Origin: Dicyema japonicum
Taxonomy: Eukaryota > Dicyemida > Rhombozoa > Dicyemidae
Length of the DNA stretch: 64,000 nucleotides
Assembly (NCBI GenBank): GCA_011109175.1
Contig: RDEW01000040.1
Location: 423,484-487,483, forward strand
Reading direction: 5' to 3'
Below the pieces are notes generated by a model. That model was not told the DNA's origin. It made no database searches and saw nothing but the letters and a program-made list of their open reading frames with translations. Positions 1 to 10,800 of this stretch are shown in pieces (the first letter of the stretch is position 1; each line of letters starts with the position of its first letter). A program made the translations under genes and the position numbers.

Positions 1-403
1 TGGATTTCTCCTAAAAAGATATCATAAAGAGTAATACTTTGTAGTGGGACATTCCAGTCAGACGGGAGACGTTGACTACAGTAGAAAGAATCCAGAAGAG
101 TTCCAAATGTTCTTTAACCTTTAATGTTAAAACTTAATGAACATCGCTCTGTCTGTATAAGACACACTTTTTGGGGGATATCCCAAAGGCAAGCAAGCCG
201 GCTAAAGTTTCGTATATATTGAATTTATAATTGACGGTTTTATTGTAGGACGTGAGTCCGTGAAGATCGGCTATTCCAAGAATCAAGTCAGAATTGTCTT
301 GAAGGGAGATACATTGATGAATTGCTCCACAATAATTTCCTACATGAAGTTTTCCCGATGGCTGTATTGCTGAGTAGACACGAGCAAGTTTATTTAAACA
401 CAT
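1..403 (-). CDS. WARS2: Mitochondrial-type tryptophanyl-tRNA synthetase, 5' part
   Basis: Class I aminoacyl-tRNA synthetase that charges tRNA-Trp, of the bacterial/mitochondrial type. About 117 residues are in the window and the 3' part lies off the left edge. The start is the ATG at 403-401. The protein opens with RVYSAIQPSGKLHVGNY, containing the HxGN form of the class I HIGH motif, followed by GIADLHGLTS and LLAFGISPKKC, all in the family order. Two mini-introns (119-142, 24 nt; 11-37, 27 nt) restore the frame; the second exon reads KEHLELFWILSTV and SRLTGMSHYK, which fits WARS2. Only about eight residues precede the catalytic domain, so no mitochondrial presequence is visible; a further 5' exon is possible. 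The family call is firm, the compartment is not. Confidence 0.9.
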
Positions 404-598
404 TTTATTATTAATGGAAATTAATTTTAAGATTAATTAAATTTGATATTTTCATATTATTTAAAAATGTTTCAATTGACCAGGTATATTAGCATAACGA
501 CGTTGTAGCATATGAGGTTTATTCTTTGCTTGGACAAATGTTTTGAAGATCGGAGCTAGCCAAAAAGAGCTAAAATTACGGAACAATTGACTTTATTT

Positions 599-832
599 TT
601 AAAATCTTTGAGCACAAATTTTGCTGATGAATAATACAATGAAAGTGATAAATGAAGACCAGGGATTTAACTTTTCAATTTCAGCTCGAAATTTGGCAGC
701 AACAACAGCATGTCGTCCAACCATATTCGGAGCACCAGTGGTGCACAAACATACAAGTTTCTTTAAATCAAAGCCATAGTCAAAGAGAATTTGTAGTAGT
801 TTTACAGATATCTTTAGTTGTAGCTTAGAAGT
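599..832 (-). pseudogene. hAT transposase fragment (ZBED5-like)
   Basis: The minus-strand translation contains LLQILFDYGFDLKKLVCL, then TTGAPNMVGR and KFRAEIEKLNPW. This is the conserved TDGAxxMVG region of ZBED5/GTF2I-type hAT transposases, also seen in the fuller element at 40-42.4 kb. Only this middle piece remains. It abuts the RBBP6-like fragment on its high-coordinate side, and no terminal repeat was found. Confidence 0.6.
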
Positions 833-841
833 TACTTTCAA

Positions 842-1170
842 CCCCAGGAGTACTACAATTACTATGGGAAACCTGTCCCCACAGGAAAAGTTCCTGCAAA
901 CTACATTTGTCACCGTTGCAATCAGCCAGGACATTGGATTCAAAACTGCCCAACCATCAAAATAGTTGTTTTTTTAGGTCACAGTAGGACCACAACGGAA
1001 AACCTATTCCTACAGAGAAACCGATCGTAGCCCAAATTAAGCGAAGTCACGGAATTCCCAACTCATTCCTCAAACCAGTCTCAGACCTTAACAAACTGGG
1101 GGCAGTCCTCACCAGAGACGGATCATTTGCGCGTTTTTTTGGTGAGGTGGTGACGTACCTCGTTTCTTAA
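842..1170 (+). pseudogene. RBBP6: RBBP6-like (DWNN family) gene fragment with CCHC zinc knuckle
   Basis: The plus-strand reading starts QEYYNYYGKPVPTG and runs into a zinc knuckle ICHRCNQPGHWIQNCPT (Cx2Cx4Hx4C). A 23-nt GT..AG intron follows at 961-983. After it the frame continues NGKPIPTEKPIVAQIKRSHG and IPNSFLKPVSDL, which matches the stretch just after the knuckle of RBBP6 (IKKSTGIPRSF in animals). RBBP6 proteins are ubiquitin-ligase-like factors tied to pre-mRNA 3' processing. The DWNN domain upstream and the RING finger downstream are absent. The frame stops at about 1170, and transposon pieces lie on both sides. It is probably a gene fragment, although a multi-exon remnant cannot be excluded. 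Confidence 0.65.
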
Positions 1171-1218
1171 TTTGATCACAGTTGAGAAAAATATCTAAAA
1201 AGCAAGGGGTATAAAGGT

Positions 1219-3706
1219 ATGCATGCATCTAGTCTAAAGCTCCTTAAGTTCAATGCTAGAAACTTATCTACGACCTGGTCGAGGAAGATTCTCTGTGACG
1301 ACCTGGAGAGATACGACGTATCCATTGGGTGCCTACAAGAGACGAAAGTTACTTGTAGCCTTGATGAGAACTACGGCGAATATCGAATAACATGCCTACT
1401 GAGCGACTCAAAATATTATGGACTTGGATTTGCCATCCACTCAAAGTTGACAAGTGCAGTCCACCGTATATGGAGTGTGAATGACAGGATCTATGTTATA
1501 CAAATCCGTCTAAACGACATACCTCCTTCGAAGAGCTTTCTGACAATTATAAATGTTTATGCGCCACACTGCGGGAGTGTAGCGAAAGATCCGACAGAAC
1601 TAGACGACTTCTATTCAACACTGTATATGAGTCGTCATCACTAATACTCATTGCTGCCGATTTGAATGCGAAAATCGGGATGAAGAATAACCCGGATGAT
1701 GTTTTCTTGGGAGAACATGGACGTGGAATAAGAAACCCACCCGGGACAATACTTGGTCACTTTTGTATGGAAACAACCTTTTCCTATGCAATACTGCATT
1801 TACGCATCCTGGCTGCCACAAAACTACGTTGATGGGGAAGCGAAGGAACTCAGAGGGAAAGCTGGTCCCAATATACAACCAAATAGATTATGTCATAAGC
1901 CGGGCTAAAAACAAACACCTTCTAATAAACGCACGTTCATATGAAGGCTCGACGACTGTCAGCGACCACAATATGGTTATTGCGATCTTCACCCTGAAAA
2001 AAAACATGCCAAAAATCACGAATTTGAGAAAGTCGAAGGCAACTACGCGACCGAAAGGCTGATTTCCCAACCGGAGACTACTGAGAGATATCAACAATAC
2101 ATTCAGACTCATATGCAGAACGTATTGGCCGATACCTCGTTAGAAGACTCCTGGAAACGCACATATTCATCCAGAGCTTGCGAAAAGTTTTTAAAAAATA
2201 AACATGAGAAAATCAAATGCCATTGACGATAATACGATAAAAGCCCTTCAGGGCGAAATGCAACGTGTCAGAAGAAAAATAAATAGTCTGAACAAGAAGC
2301 TTTTCCTAGAAGAAATAGCTTCCTGTATAGAAGAGGTAAACAAAGTGAAAGACAACGCACAGGTGTACGTCGCTGCTCGTTTGCCGCGGCGAACAAACCC
2401 AAGTCGACTCACCATAAAAGACGAGAACGGTAAGCTGATACTGAACACCGAAGAACAAACTGAAGCCCCGCGACTCACTTTGAGAAGCTTTTCAACATTA
2501 AAACCATAAAAATCCACCCATTTGATGGACCCTTGGAAATCAAAACGGCCTGCCGAAAACTCAAGAATAACAGAAGTCCTGGAGCAGACAAAATAAATTC
2601 CGAACTACTAAAATACGGACCCCACTGCCTGTATGACAAAATTGCCATACTACTAAATAGCACTCTACCTCTCAGTACGGGACTACTAATCCCTATACAA
2701 AAAATTAACAAAACCAGAGGACCGCTCGAAAATTTGCGACTCGTCATACTACTAAATTCATTACGCAAAGTCTTAGCAAACATTATGCTTGGACGAATAA
2801 AAGGACCTGCTTACAAATACCCACTAGATAGTCAAAGTGGTTTTCGAGAAGGGAGATCCACAGATGATGCGGTTTGGAGTCACAGATGGAGGTGTGCAAC
2901 ACATCAAAGATACCGTAACGCCACCAATATTCTGGGAATTGACCTATCAAGAGCTTTTGATACGGTTAACAGGAACAAGTTAATGGGAGTACTGAGAGGA
3001 TTTCTTGATGAGTCGAGTCTAAGGATGATCCGAATTCTACTTTCCAACACTGAGCTCCTTGTGAGAGTCGGAAAGACCTATTCAAGAAAATTTGAAATAT
3101 ACACGGGCACTCCATAAGGAGGCTCCCTTTCTCCCCAACTATTCACAATTTATTTGGTAGTCGCTACGAGGGGACTTAGACCGTTATACAAAGGAAAGAC
3201 GGAAGAAGTACGCGGACGATGTAGACCTAATTTCTGAAGACAAAGAGGTCCTGGAACACTAATTAGAAAAAGCACCAGATGTACTAGGGAAATGGTTTCT
3301 TAATGTGAACAGAGAGAAAACAGAACTCACAGACTCATCCGCGGATATGGAAAGACTAGACTCGCTCCACAGAGGTCAGCTGAGAAAAATAACAAGAACT
3401 ACTTCGCCTACGAGAATATCGAGGAATGCTTTATATAAGAGATGCAGCACTAGACCTATCAGCTTGGAGGTACTGGAATCCCGATGGAAGCTCTTCGGAC
3501 ACGAGCTGAGGATGGAATTAACATCCCCACCGAACATATCTATGGAAACATACTATGTTAGTCAAGAAGGCCGCTATCGTGGAAGACCTAGAACAACACT
3601 GCAATAGTTTTACAAAAAGACCTGGTAAATATTAAAATAAATTTAACAACTGCCGACAACTTTGACACTATGAGAGCCTTGGCTAGGAACAGGGGAGCAT
3701 AAAAAA
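1219..3706 (+). mobile_element. RTE-like non-LTR retrotransposon, degenerate
   Basis: A LINE read in three frames. The endonuclease starts at 1219 (LKFNARNLSTTWSR, GCLQETKV, INVYAPHCGS) and continues after a frameshift near 1640 with ADLNAKIG, QIDYVISR and VSDHNMVIAIF. Reverse transcriptase follows at 2533-3240 (NNRSPGADKINSELLKYG, DLSRAFDTVNRNKLMG, a broken GxPQGGSLSPQLF and a damaged YADD). The C-terminal part at 3305-3706 has SRWKLFGHELRM and GRYRGRPRTTLQ. Related copies lie at 24.6-25.7 kb and 43.6-44.4 kb. Stops and frameshifts make it inactive. Assignment to the RTE clade is by general resemblance only. Confidence 0.8.
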
Positions 3707-4551
3707 GGATGACATCTAACATTGTTTCTTTTGCTGTACATGCAGGCTATAAGTAGTATGGCTCTCGTGAAGTGCTTAAATAATAATAATGGCGCCGTTA
3801 AAAGTGCCGGACTAAATTCATATGGTTCCAATCTAGCTGCTGTCCATTTCGATCTGAGGTTCCACGCATCTACGATGCTTCTGGGATTGAGGAATGCAGT
3901 CGTTATCATTGATTAAATAGCTTACTAATCTTCGCCTTGTCACTCTTTCCCGCTAAAGTGAGTACTCTGACCCCATCAAGTGATGAAATACTTCCTGTGA
4001 TCCTGAATTTTCCCTAGTAACAGTGGGGAGACCGGATCATTTGAATGATCTGATTTCTTTGTCCGTTGAGATCCAGGATTTCGTATTACAAATTCAACTA
4101 CCTCACCTAAGAACCAGATTTTGTCTGGAGGATTTCCCGAATTGTCAACCATGTCATGTTCCCACTTTCAATAAGAAAGGAGACAGAGTGAACCTGATAG
4201 CGGTCGGGCTTGTATTCAGGAAGCTGTAGGATTTATCTATTTCTGATGAAGACCTTGAATTCCTTGACTCCCCGATAACTATAAGTACACAAGCAACGCA
4301 TACTTGAACGTTCGATTGATTATTTTTACTCGACCTACCTTATTATTTCTTTGAAGATTAGTTTCACTATACAGGAGATTCATATATCTTCAGGGTGCTC
4401 CCTATTTTTATCAATATTACCGATTCCTTTTGTTAGGCGACAGACGTATCTGCAATGTTTATTTTGATGAGGAAACAAGCCTCACTATCAGTGAGATTGG
4501 TGGTTTGCAAATTTTATTCTCTGGATGTTTCTTTCCCGCTCATCTATCCTC
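3707..4551. other. Stretch without recognised gene
   Basis: AT-rich sequence after the LINE tail. Short open frames on both strands show no recognisable motif, and no terminal repeats or mini-intron-joined exons were found. Confidence 0.4.
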
Positions 4552-4873
4552 GCTAGTAGCTTCCAATATGTTGGTAGAGGATTCTATACTCTTCACGAAT
4601 TCTCGAACCTGATCTTCAGCTACTGACTTGAGATTTGGAACCGTCTTCATTCGTTCTTCACTCCATCCAAAGATCATCAACGTAGTCTGGACGATGTTAC
4701 TTGCAAAGAGTTGCTAGTAGCTTCCAATATGTTGGTAGAGGATTCTATACTCTTCACGAATTCTCGAACCTGATCTTCAGCTACTGACTTGAGATTTGGA
4801 ACCGTCTTCATTCGTTCTTCACTCCATCCAAAGATCATCAACGTAGTCTGGACGATGTTACTTGCAGGGAGTT
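4552..4873. repeat. Two-copy tandem duplication, period 161 bp
   Basis: The segment beginning at 4552 (gctagtagcttccaatatg) is repeated from 4713 with almost no change. On the minus strand the unit encodes an open, helix-prone peptide (EERMKTVPNLKSVAED) that I do not recognise. It may belong to the degenerate mobile element just downstream. Confidence 0.75.
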
Positions 4874-4904
4874 GTTCAAAAATCTCTTCTAGTCATCGAA
4901 CCAG

Positions 4905-5520
4905 CGTTGCCTCGCCTGACCTTTGTCCGTCTGGAGCTTTTCCCGAGAGTGGGACCTGGTTCAGCGCCATTCCAAGCGGAGCACTGGGAATGTTTATGGA
5001 GGAGGATTCTGTTAGAATTAGAGTTTCATTAGGTCTTGTGTGCCACATTTGTGCCGATGCGGTGACCTGATCCACGATTTTGGATTACACCTACTCCTCC
5101 CTTGTAGGAGGTTTGCTGGAAGGTCTCCCTGACACAAGGTCCTAAAATAAGTTTTCAGACTGACTATGGATGTAACTGATATCCATTTGTGCGCGAACCC
5201 GTCCGCATATGTAAAAAATGATGGAACACAACCAGATTGAATGTCCGTCTTTTCACTCGAAGCCGGGAAGTTTCTGGTCTGGGATGTATCCTGCACAGAC
5301 ACCTTCGCTGCAAACAACATCCACTAAAGCGCATTCAAAGCCTTCTTGACCTCTGCGAAAGCCGAAATATTGGAAAGAAATAAGTGTGCTGATTTATCTG
5401 ACGGAGTAGTGTTTACTCCTCTCGCTGTGGAGATTTCCGGTGCCATGAGACCTTCGACAGTGGAATTTCTTGGAAGTCAGATTCGACGATCTTCGCAAGC
5501 GCCGATAGTATTCGAATGAG
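4905..5520 (+). mobile_element. LINE-associated nuclease-like domain fragment (RPDG/VWDVTCTDT family)
   Basis: The plus strand reads, across frameshifts, GKFLVWDVSCTDTFAANN, then TSAKAEILERNKCADL, then GVVFTPLAVEISGAMRPS and TVEFLGSQIRR. This is a worn copy of the domain best preserved at 49.65-50.3 kb. The conserved acidic pattern (RPDG followed by WD) recalls PD-(D/E)xK nucleases, but that fold assignment is a guess. Confidence 0.55.
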
Positions 5521-6103
5521 TTTCGCGGTTCAGGATTCTTCATTTAAGTAATTACTAATTTTTTACGCTTTGTTGTTTACAATCAAGAACGATAGGTGGA
5601 TTTTTGTCTAAGAATCCTGCAAGTTTGGAATAAGGCTGGCATCTCCGTAAGGTCTTCTAGAAAAAACAGCGAAGGCACTGAAAATGGTAGAACTTCAGAA
5701 GACATGTTGCTTCTTCACCCCATACATCTAAACAGCTTCTCATAGCATTATCTTCTGCTTTTCTGAGCTTTTTTCAACCCCGTTGGGTTTATTCGCTTCA
5801 TTTGTGGAGTCAAAATAGAAGAAATCAATACACACAAGAAATCAAAACAGAAGACTGTAGCAAGGAAAAACAACCGTCGCAGGTCATGCTGCGCAAACAT
5901 GACATCGTCGTCAAACAAGAAGGTCACTGACCGCGCTTTATCACGAAGAGCGTCATGGGAATGCACAGCTAACACGCATCTGTCATTGATTAAAACCAGT
6001 GCGCTCGAAGTTTTTACCGCTTTCAACAGAACAGTGATCTTGTCTATGATAAAAAACATCGAGAAAAAGGTGAGTATAACTTAATAATGTGAACTTTATA
6101 ACT
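5521..6103. other. Stretch without recognised gene
   Basis: Overlapping open frames exist on both strands at 5748-6084. Neither shows a domain, a known motif or a plausible exon structure. Confidence 0.35.
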
Positions 6104-6105
6104 TG

Positions 6106-6145
6106 GAGCCGCTGCCCCTATGGCCCCTCTCTAGGCACGCCACTG
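6106..6145. repeat. Solo hAT-type terminal inverted repeat
   Basis: Read on the minus strand this begins CAGTGGCGTGCCTAGAG and continues with a G-rich stretch. It resembles the CAGTGGCGT...-type terminal repeats common to hAT elements in animals. No partner end was found nearby, so it is probably a remnant. Confidence 0.5.
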
Positions 6146-6463
6146 ACTACTGTTAATGATTTTCACCAGGGTCACCTGCTGTATAAGAAAACTGCCTACA
6201 CTAAAGTTCCTGTTAATCAGTAACGAAGCTTTGGAAATAAAAAACTCCAAACTTTTCCATAATTAAAAAATTCTCTTAATCAAGGACCACTCTATGATGT
6301 TTGGTCTACAATTCCTTGACGAATATAAAACTTCATTCGGCTCAGTACCTTTGGTTTTCCCTAAATAAAATGAGAATCATATTACCCTTAGTGACAAATT
6401 TCGTAATCTTTGAACTATTCTCGAAACTGAACCCCTTCAGTTGCACCTCAAAACGATCCACGA

Positions 6464-7470
6464 CTAATATCTTGACATCAACAAACTTCTGGGATCTTTC
6501 CCGCTGAATACTGACATAAGTTGAGTTTCTCCATCTCGGAAAATTCTTGTTCCCTTGTCATACCTTCGCTGCGACCATAATATAAAACTATTTGAACATA
6601 ATCGGACAATAAATTTTGTCTCTATGTCCTTTCTGCCTCTTAGCCAATCACTTCTCACCTTCAAGTTCTGTGTCATATCAGATACACCCGTAGGATCTCT
6701 AGTAGAGTTCGCTTTCGGGAGTTACTTTCCACCGATTTTTTTCACTTGAAGAGATCGCGAGTAAATAAATAAATAGTTAGTTAAGTGACTCCGGTCATTG
6801 CTGCTGGAAGAGATGGATGATAGCATTCGAGACAGATCACTGGTTATCATAATACCTTTTTTTTGTACTGGTGTTTGCATAGATAGTGACAAGGATGGTC
6901 TGGGCAGTAGACTTAGCAGAGGAACTGCAGAGCTCTCATTTCCAAATGGTCTTCAATTAGAAGGATCTTCATTCTCAGTGAAGATGATCAATAGAGGTTG
7001 ATCTGAAACATCTAGTAATTGTTCTGAGAGCGATGTTTTGGACTTTTTTGTAGTTTGTCGATAAAAGTGAGGGAGGCAGAGGATAACCAACAAGGACTTG
7101 AATGGTTAATTGTGATTCGAATGAATTGTTTATGTATGATGGTTAGGTCCTCTTTGCTTTGGAGAAGGAATGACCTGACACAGCTTTCAGTATGTTAATT
7201 TTTCGAGAGGCCATTGTGCATTTTTCCACCAAATGTTTCGAGAAAGTCAGTAATTGGTCGATAATGACCCTAATTATTTTTGGGATGTTTCGTAAGAGGA
7301 AGTGTATTCCCATGGAGGAATTCAAGATGCAAGATTTTTATTACTTAGAACCTGACTTGATGGTCGACCAAACGCTTTGGTTAGGTCAATCGATGCAAGG
7401 ATAGTCCGTTTGGGAGGATTGTAATTATTGAACCCATCAAAGATGTATTGAGTCAGGGTAGAGTGATGCG
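6464..7470 (-). mobile_element. LINE reverse-transcriptase to C-terminus fragment, degenerate
   Basis: On the minus strand, starting near 7470: ILASIDLTKAFGR (RT palm motif A, with G in place of the usual D), then INILKAVSGHSFSKAK, then NIALRTITRCFRSTSIDHLH. These form the conserved C-terminal region of Jockey/CR1-type LINEs. It ends with a short C-terminal frame near 6464. Several frameshifts and stops are present. Confidence 0.7.
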
Positions 7471-7483
7471 TTGATATGGCAAA

Positions 7484-7722
7484 TAAATCCAATTAATTTT
7501 CAGGTTTTGGATAAGTACATCAATAAACATCACGAGATTTTAGCGACATCTTTAGGTAAAAAAGTCATTTTTTAAAATCTTATAAAAATTGATTTTAACG
7601 AGTCCTATGGGTAAGTGGAACATTTTACCAAGGTCCTCGACATCTTTAGGTAAAAAAAGTCATCTTTTTTAAATCTTATAAAAATTGATTTTAAGGGGTC
7701 CTATTTTGAATGGGAACCAAAT
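7484..7722. repeat. 95-bp tandem repeat in a small element with ends like TTTGGTTCCCATTCAAAA
   Basis: About two copies of a 95-bp unit (gacatctttaggta at 7544 and 7639). The same unit and the same upstream flank (caggttttggataagt) occur at 62.07-62.35 kb. The end motif ttttgaatgggaaccaaa at 7704-7721 occurs there in inverse orientation at 62024. This suggests a small non-autonomous DNA transposon. Confidence 0.5.
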
Positions 7723-7844
7723 ACATAGTAATATTCATAAGCAATTGTTCAATATAAGGAAAATAATTTAAATACCTTAATAATAAATTGAGTTATTAAA
7801 GCAAAATACAAGAAAGAAATTTATAATCAAAACGAGTAAATTTG

Positions 7845-10800
7845 CTACTTCAATGATCGATCCCATTCTACCAAGGCATCATTACAAAGTTTTCGCAGTG
7901 CTTCAATGCATCTTAATGCAACATTAAATATCACTTATCAATAAGTTCATTCCCAAAGGGTAGTTTTATCTTGTCATACTCTGGACATGAAGTCAATTTT
8001 ATAAAAAGTTCCATAAATCCAATCGGATGGGGCTTTGAAATAACCAATCCTTTAATAAAAATTCTACAATAAAAAAACACCACAACAATAATATAGTCTC
8101 ACAGAAATCCTTATTATCACATGTAATAAAAATGTGCATTATTAGTGATGAATAGTATTCAGTATGCAAATTTGGGTATCGTACGTGATTAAGTAATGCC
8201 AAGATAAGAATACATCTCCCTAATAGTAAATAAATAAAATAACCATTATAGTCAAAATTAACCAACAAATTTTGTATTATGTATACATGATGAGTAGTAT
8301 CTCCCAATTTCATAGCTGACATGCCAATGTAGTACATGACAGCATTAATCAACTGCCAGTCATAGGAGGAATATCTGCCTTGTTTTGTCTATCAGTAACA
8401 CATTAAACAAACCAAAATCTCCTTTAAATAAGCGGGAAATGATGATGCATTCTTATCATTTAAATAGTCGTCAATTTGTTGTTTAAGACCAGGTTTATCA
8501 GCTATTGGATCATTTCTTGGTAAAAAGATGACAGGATGAGTATTTCCACTCAGCAATTGTTGGTTAGTAATGTCACGTGGTATAGCAGATATTATGTACT
8601 GAATTAAATGGTTCACACTCGTGCCAACCGCTGACACCAAGACCATATAGTAGCAGGACAAAAACTCAGGACTAGTCTTTGCTAGCATAAACAGCAATTT
8701 GCCAACCATCTACAGATTATTAAAATATTACCCTACAATAGTTAATTAATGGAGAAATACTACAAACATCACTAAATGATGGAAACATTTTAGTATACTT
8801 AATCCCATTTGCAATGATAATAGAGTAAATCCACCACATGTCATGAAATGTGGACATGTAACGAATATTAATGACAGGATTACTTACAATTGATAACCAA
8901 GAATGGGCAAAGGAATCAAAGGCCATTGGTTGTATATCATCCAAGACACGACTATAATTACAAACAAAGCAAACGAAAACATGGCCAAAGTGTGAGTGTT
9001 ATCAGGTCCCAACATTACATTCATTACATTCTTAAACAACATTATTAGAATTCTCTGATAACAGGATTGTGTGTAGAAATGAAACCCCATATTACTCTTA
9101 AATGCACAAATAAAGGTAGAAAGAATCTACATTATAACATAAACTACAATCTGGCATATTAAGGACTTGCCATGAGTGAGACCAAATACTGAGGCACAAT
9201 TAATCAAGCCCATAAAGAGCATGATTAGAGCGTCTGCCACAGCAAACATACTAGGAAACACATTATATGAGTGTCGTCCATATCGTGCCATTAGTCTAAA
9301 TAAATCTCAAAACCAAACCTTTCTCCAATTTGTGAGCACACAACCAATGAATTATAAACAAACAAATATAGAAAGTTCTCAACTTTAAATTCCTACCATA
9401 CAAACACAGTAAACCTTCATAAAGTTAGTGGGAATGACTGAGATTACGTAATCATATCCACATGACAAGGTCACTTTCTGTTCAACAAGGACTGCCAACA
9501 GATTCTTGGCAAAAACGTGAGTTTCAGAATCAATCTTAAATTTTTCCGACTGAGGAATTGCAAACTCAGTGACGGCGGCAGGACTAAATAATAATAAATC
9601 TTACATTTCCTGGTATTTCTTCAATATCCCGATTGACTTTAACAGTGGTTTTGATAACTATAATATGTAAATACCATAAACCATAGAAATCTTCAAGAAA
9701 TGATCCAATTCAACCATATAATGAAACTCATCAGCTCGACTAACAGACAAACACTGTAAATCACAAAAATATTTACATTGTACATGTGTTCATCAAAATC
9801 AGCCACTCTAACCACATGGGAAAGAAAGAATAAAGTAGCGTCCTTATTACGTCTTACAGAGACGTCCTCTTCCCACAACAAACTTAATATATAAAATAAC
9901 TACTTTAGTATATTATCTTGTACATTCTGACAAAGAGGACAATCTTTGTACAAGTAGGTAAACAAAGAAGCCATAAATTTATTAGCATTTTCCACATTAT
10001 GTAATAAATTAGGCTTAAAGTATAGAAATAGTGTATGAAGAGACTAAATTGTATAATTATTAAACCTGTTTTAACAAACTCAATATGTCAGACTTATTTG
10101 ATAAGGTTATTCCATCAAGCTGAGTAATAAGTTGACGAAAACAAAGTTTAATAGAAGGATCACATTCCAGTCTGTCAAAAGACTCCTTCATTATCTCAGA
10201 AACTCTTCTTCTGTCCCCTTCAGTCTTATCTGGTTGGTAATTACCTCGATATCCCTAGCATTAATAATGAATAAACTTGTCTATACTGTGGTTGTAAATA
10301 TCCTCGATGACCATAGTCCTATAATATAAAACTTTAAATACAGCAAAAAATGAATTGGAAGACACATAACTATATATTGATGATCGAATAGCTTCCTCAA
10401 ATACTTTCCAATTATATGCTACCAATTGTTCACATAAATAACGAACAGTTTCAGGCTAAAAATTAATATAAAAAATACATCAACATTATAAAAATTATGA
10501 AATGTTGACATAATAATCCTTATTAAATATGATGAACAATGGTTTTTAACATAACCGAGAGACATAGTTCTATCTATTACATCAAAACTTTCCTATCGTT
10601 TTAATATAAAATTACAGCAGGAGTCATACATATTTGTTTACCATAATAATCACCCAACTCCCATATTACAAATTCCATATCTGAAATTAATTGTCGCTTT
10701 ATATTTTGATCATTATTCACCTGAATATTAATATTTTATACAAATTCATCAATTATCAAATAGTTCTTCCATAATCCAAAGGGAGGAGGTTGGGAACCAC

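Noticed and set aside
5748-6084. Opposing open frames of 61 and 103 residues
   Set aside because: Neither has a recognisable domain, and overlapping frames on both strands are expected by chance.
9176-9388. 70-residue plus-strand frame
   Set aside because: Lies inside CNOT1 on the opposite strand with no own motif.
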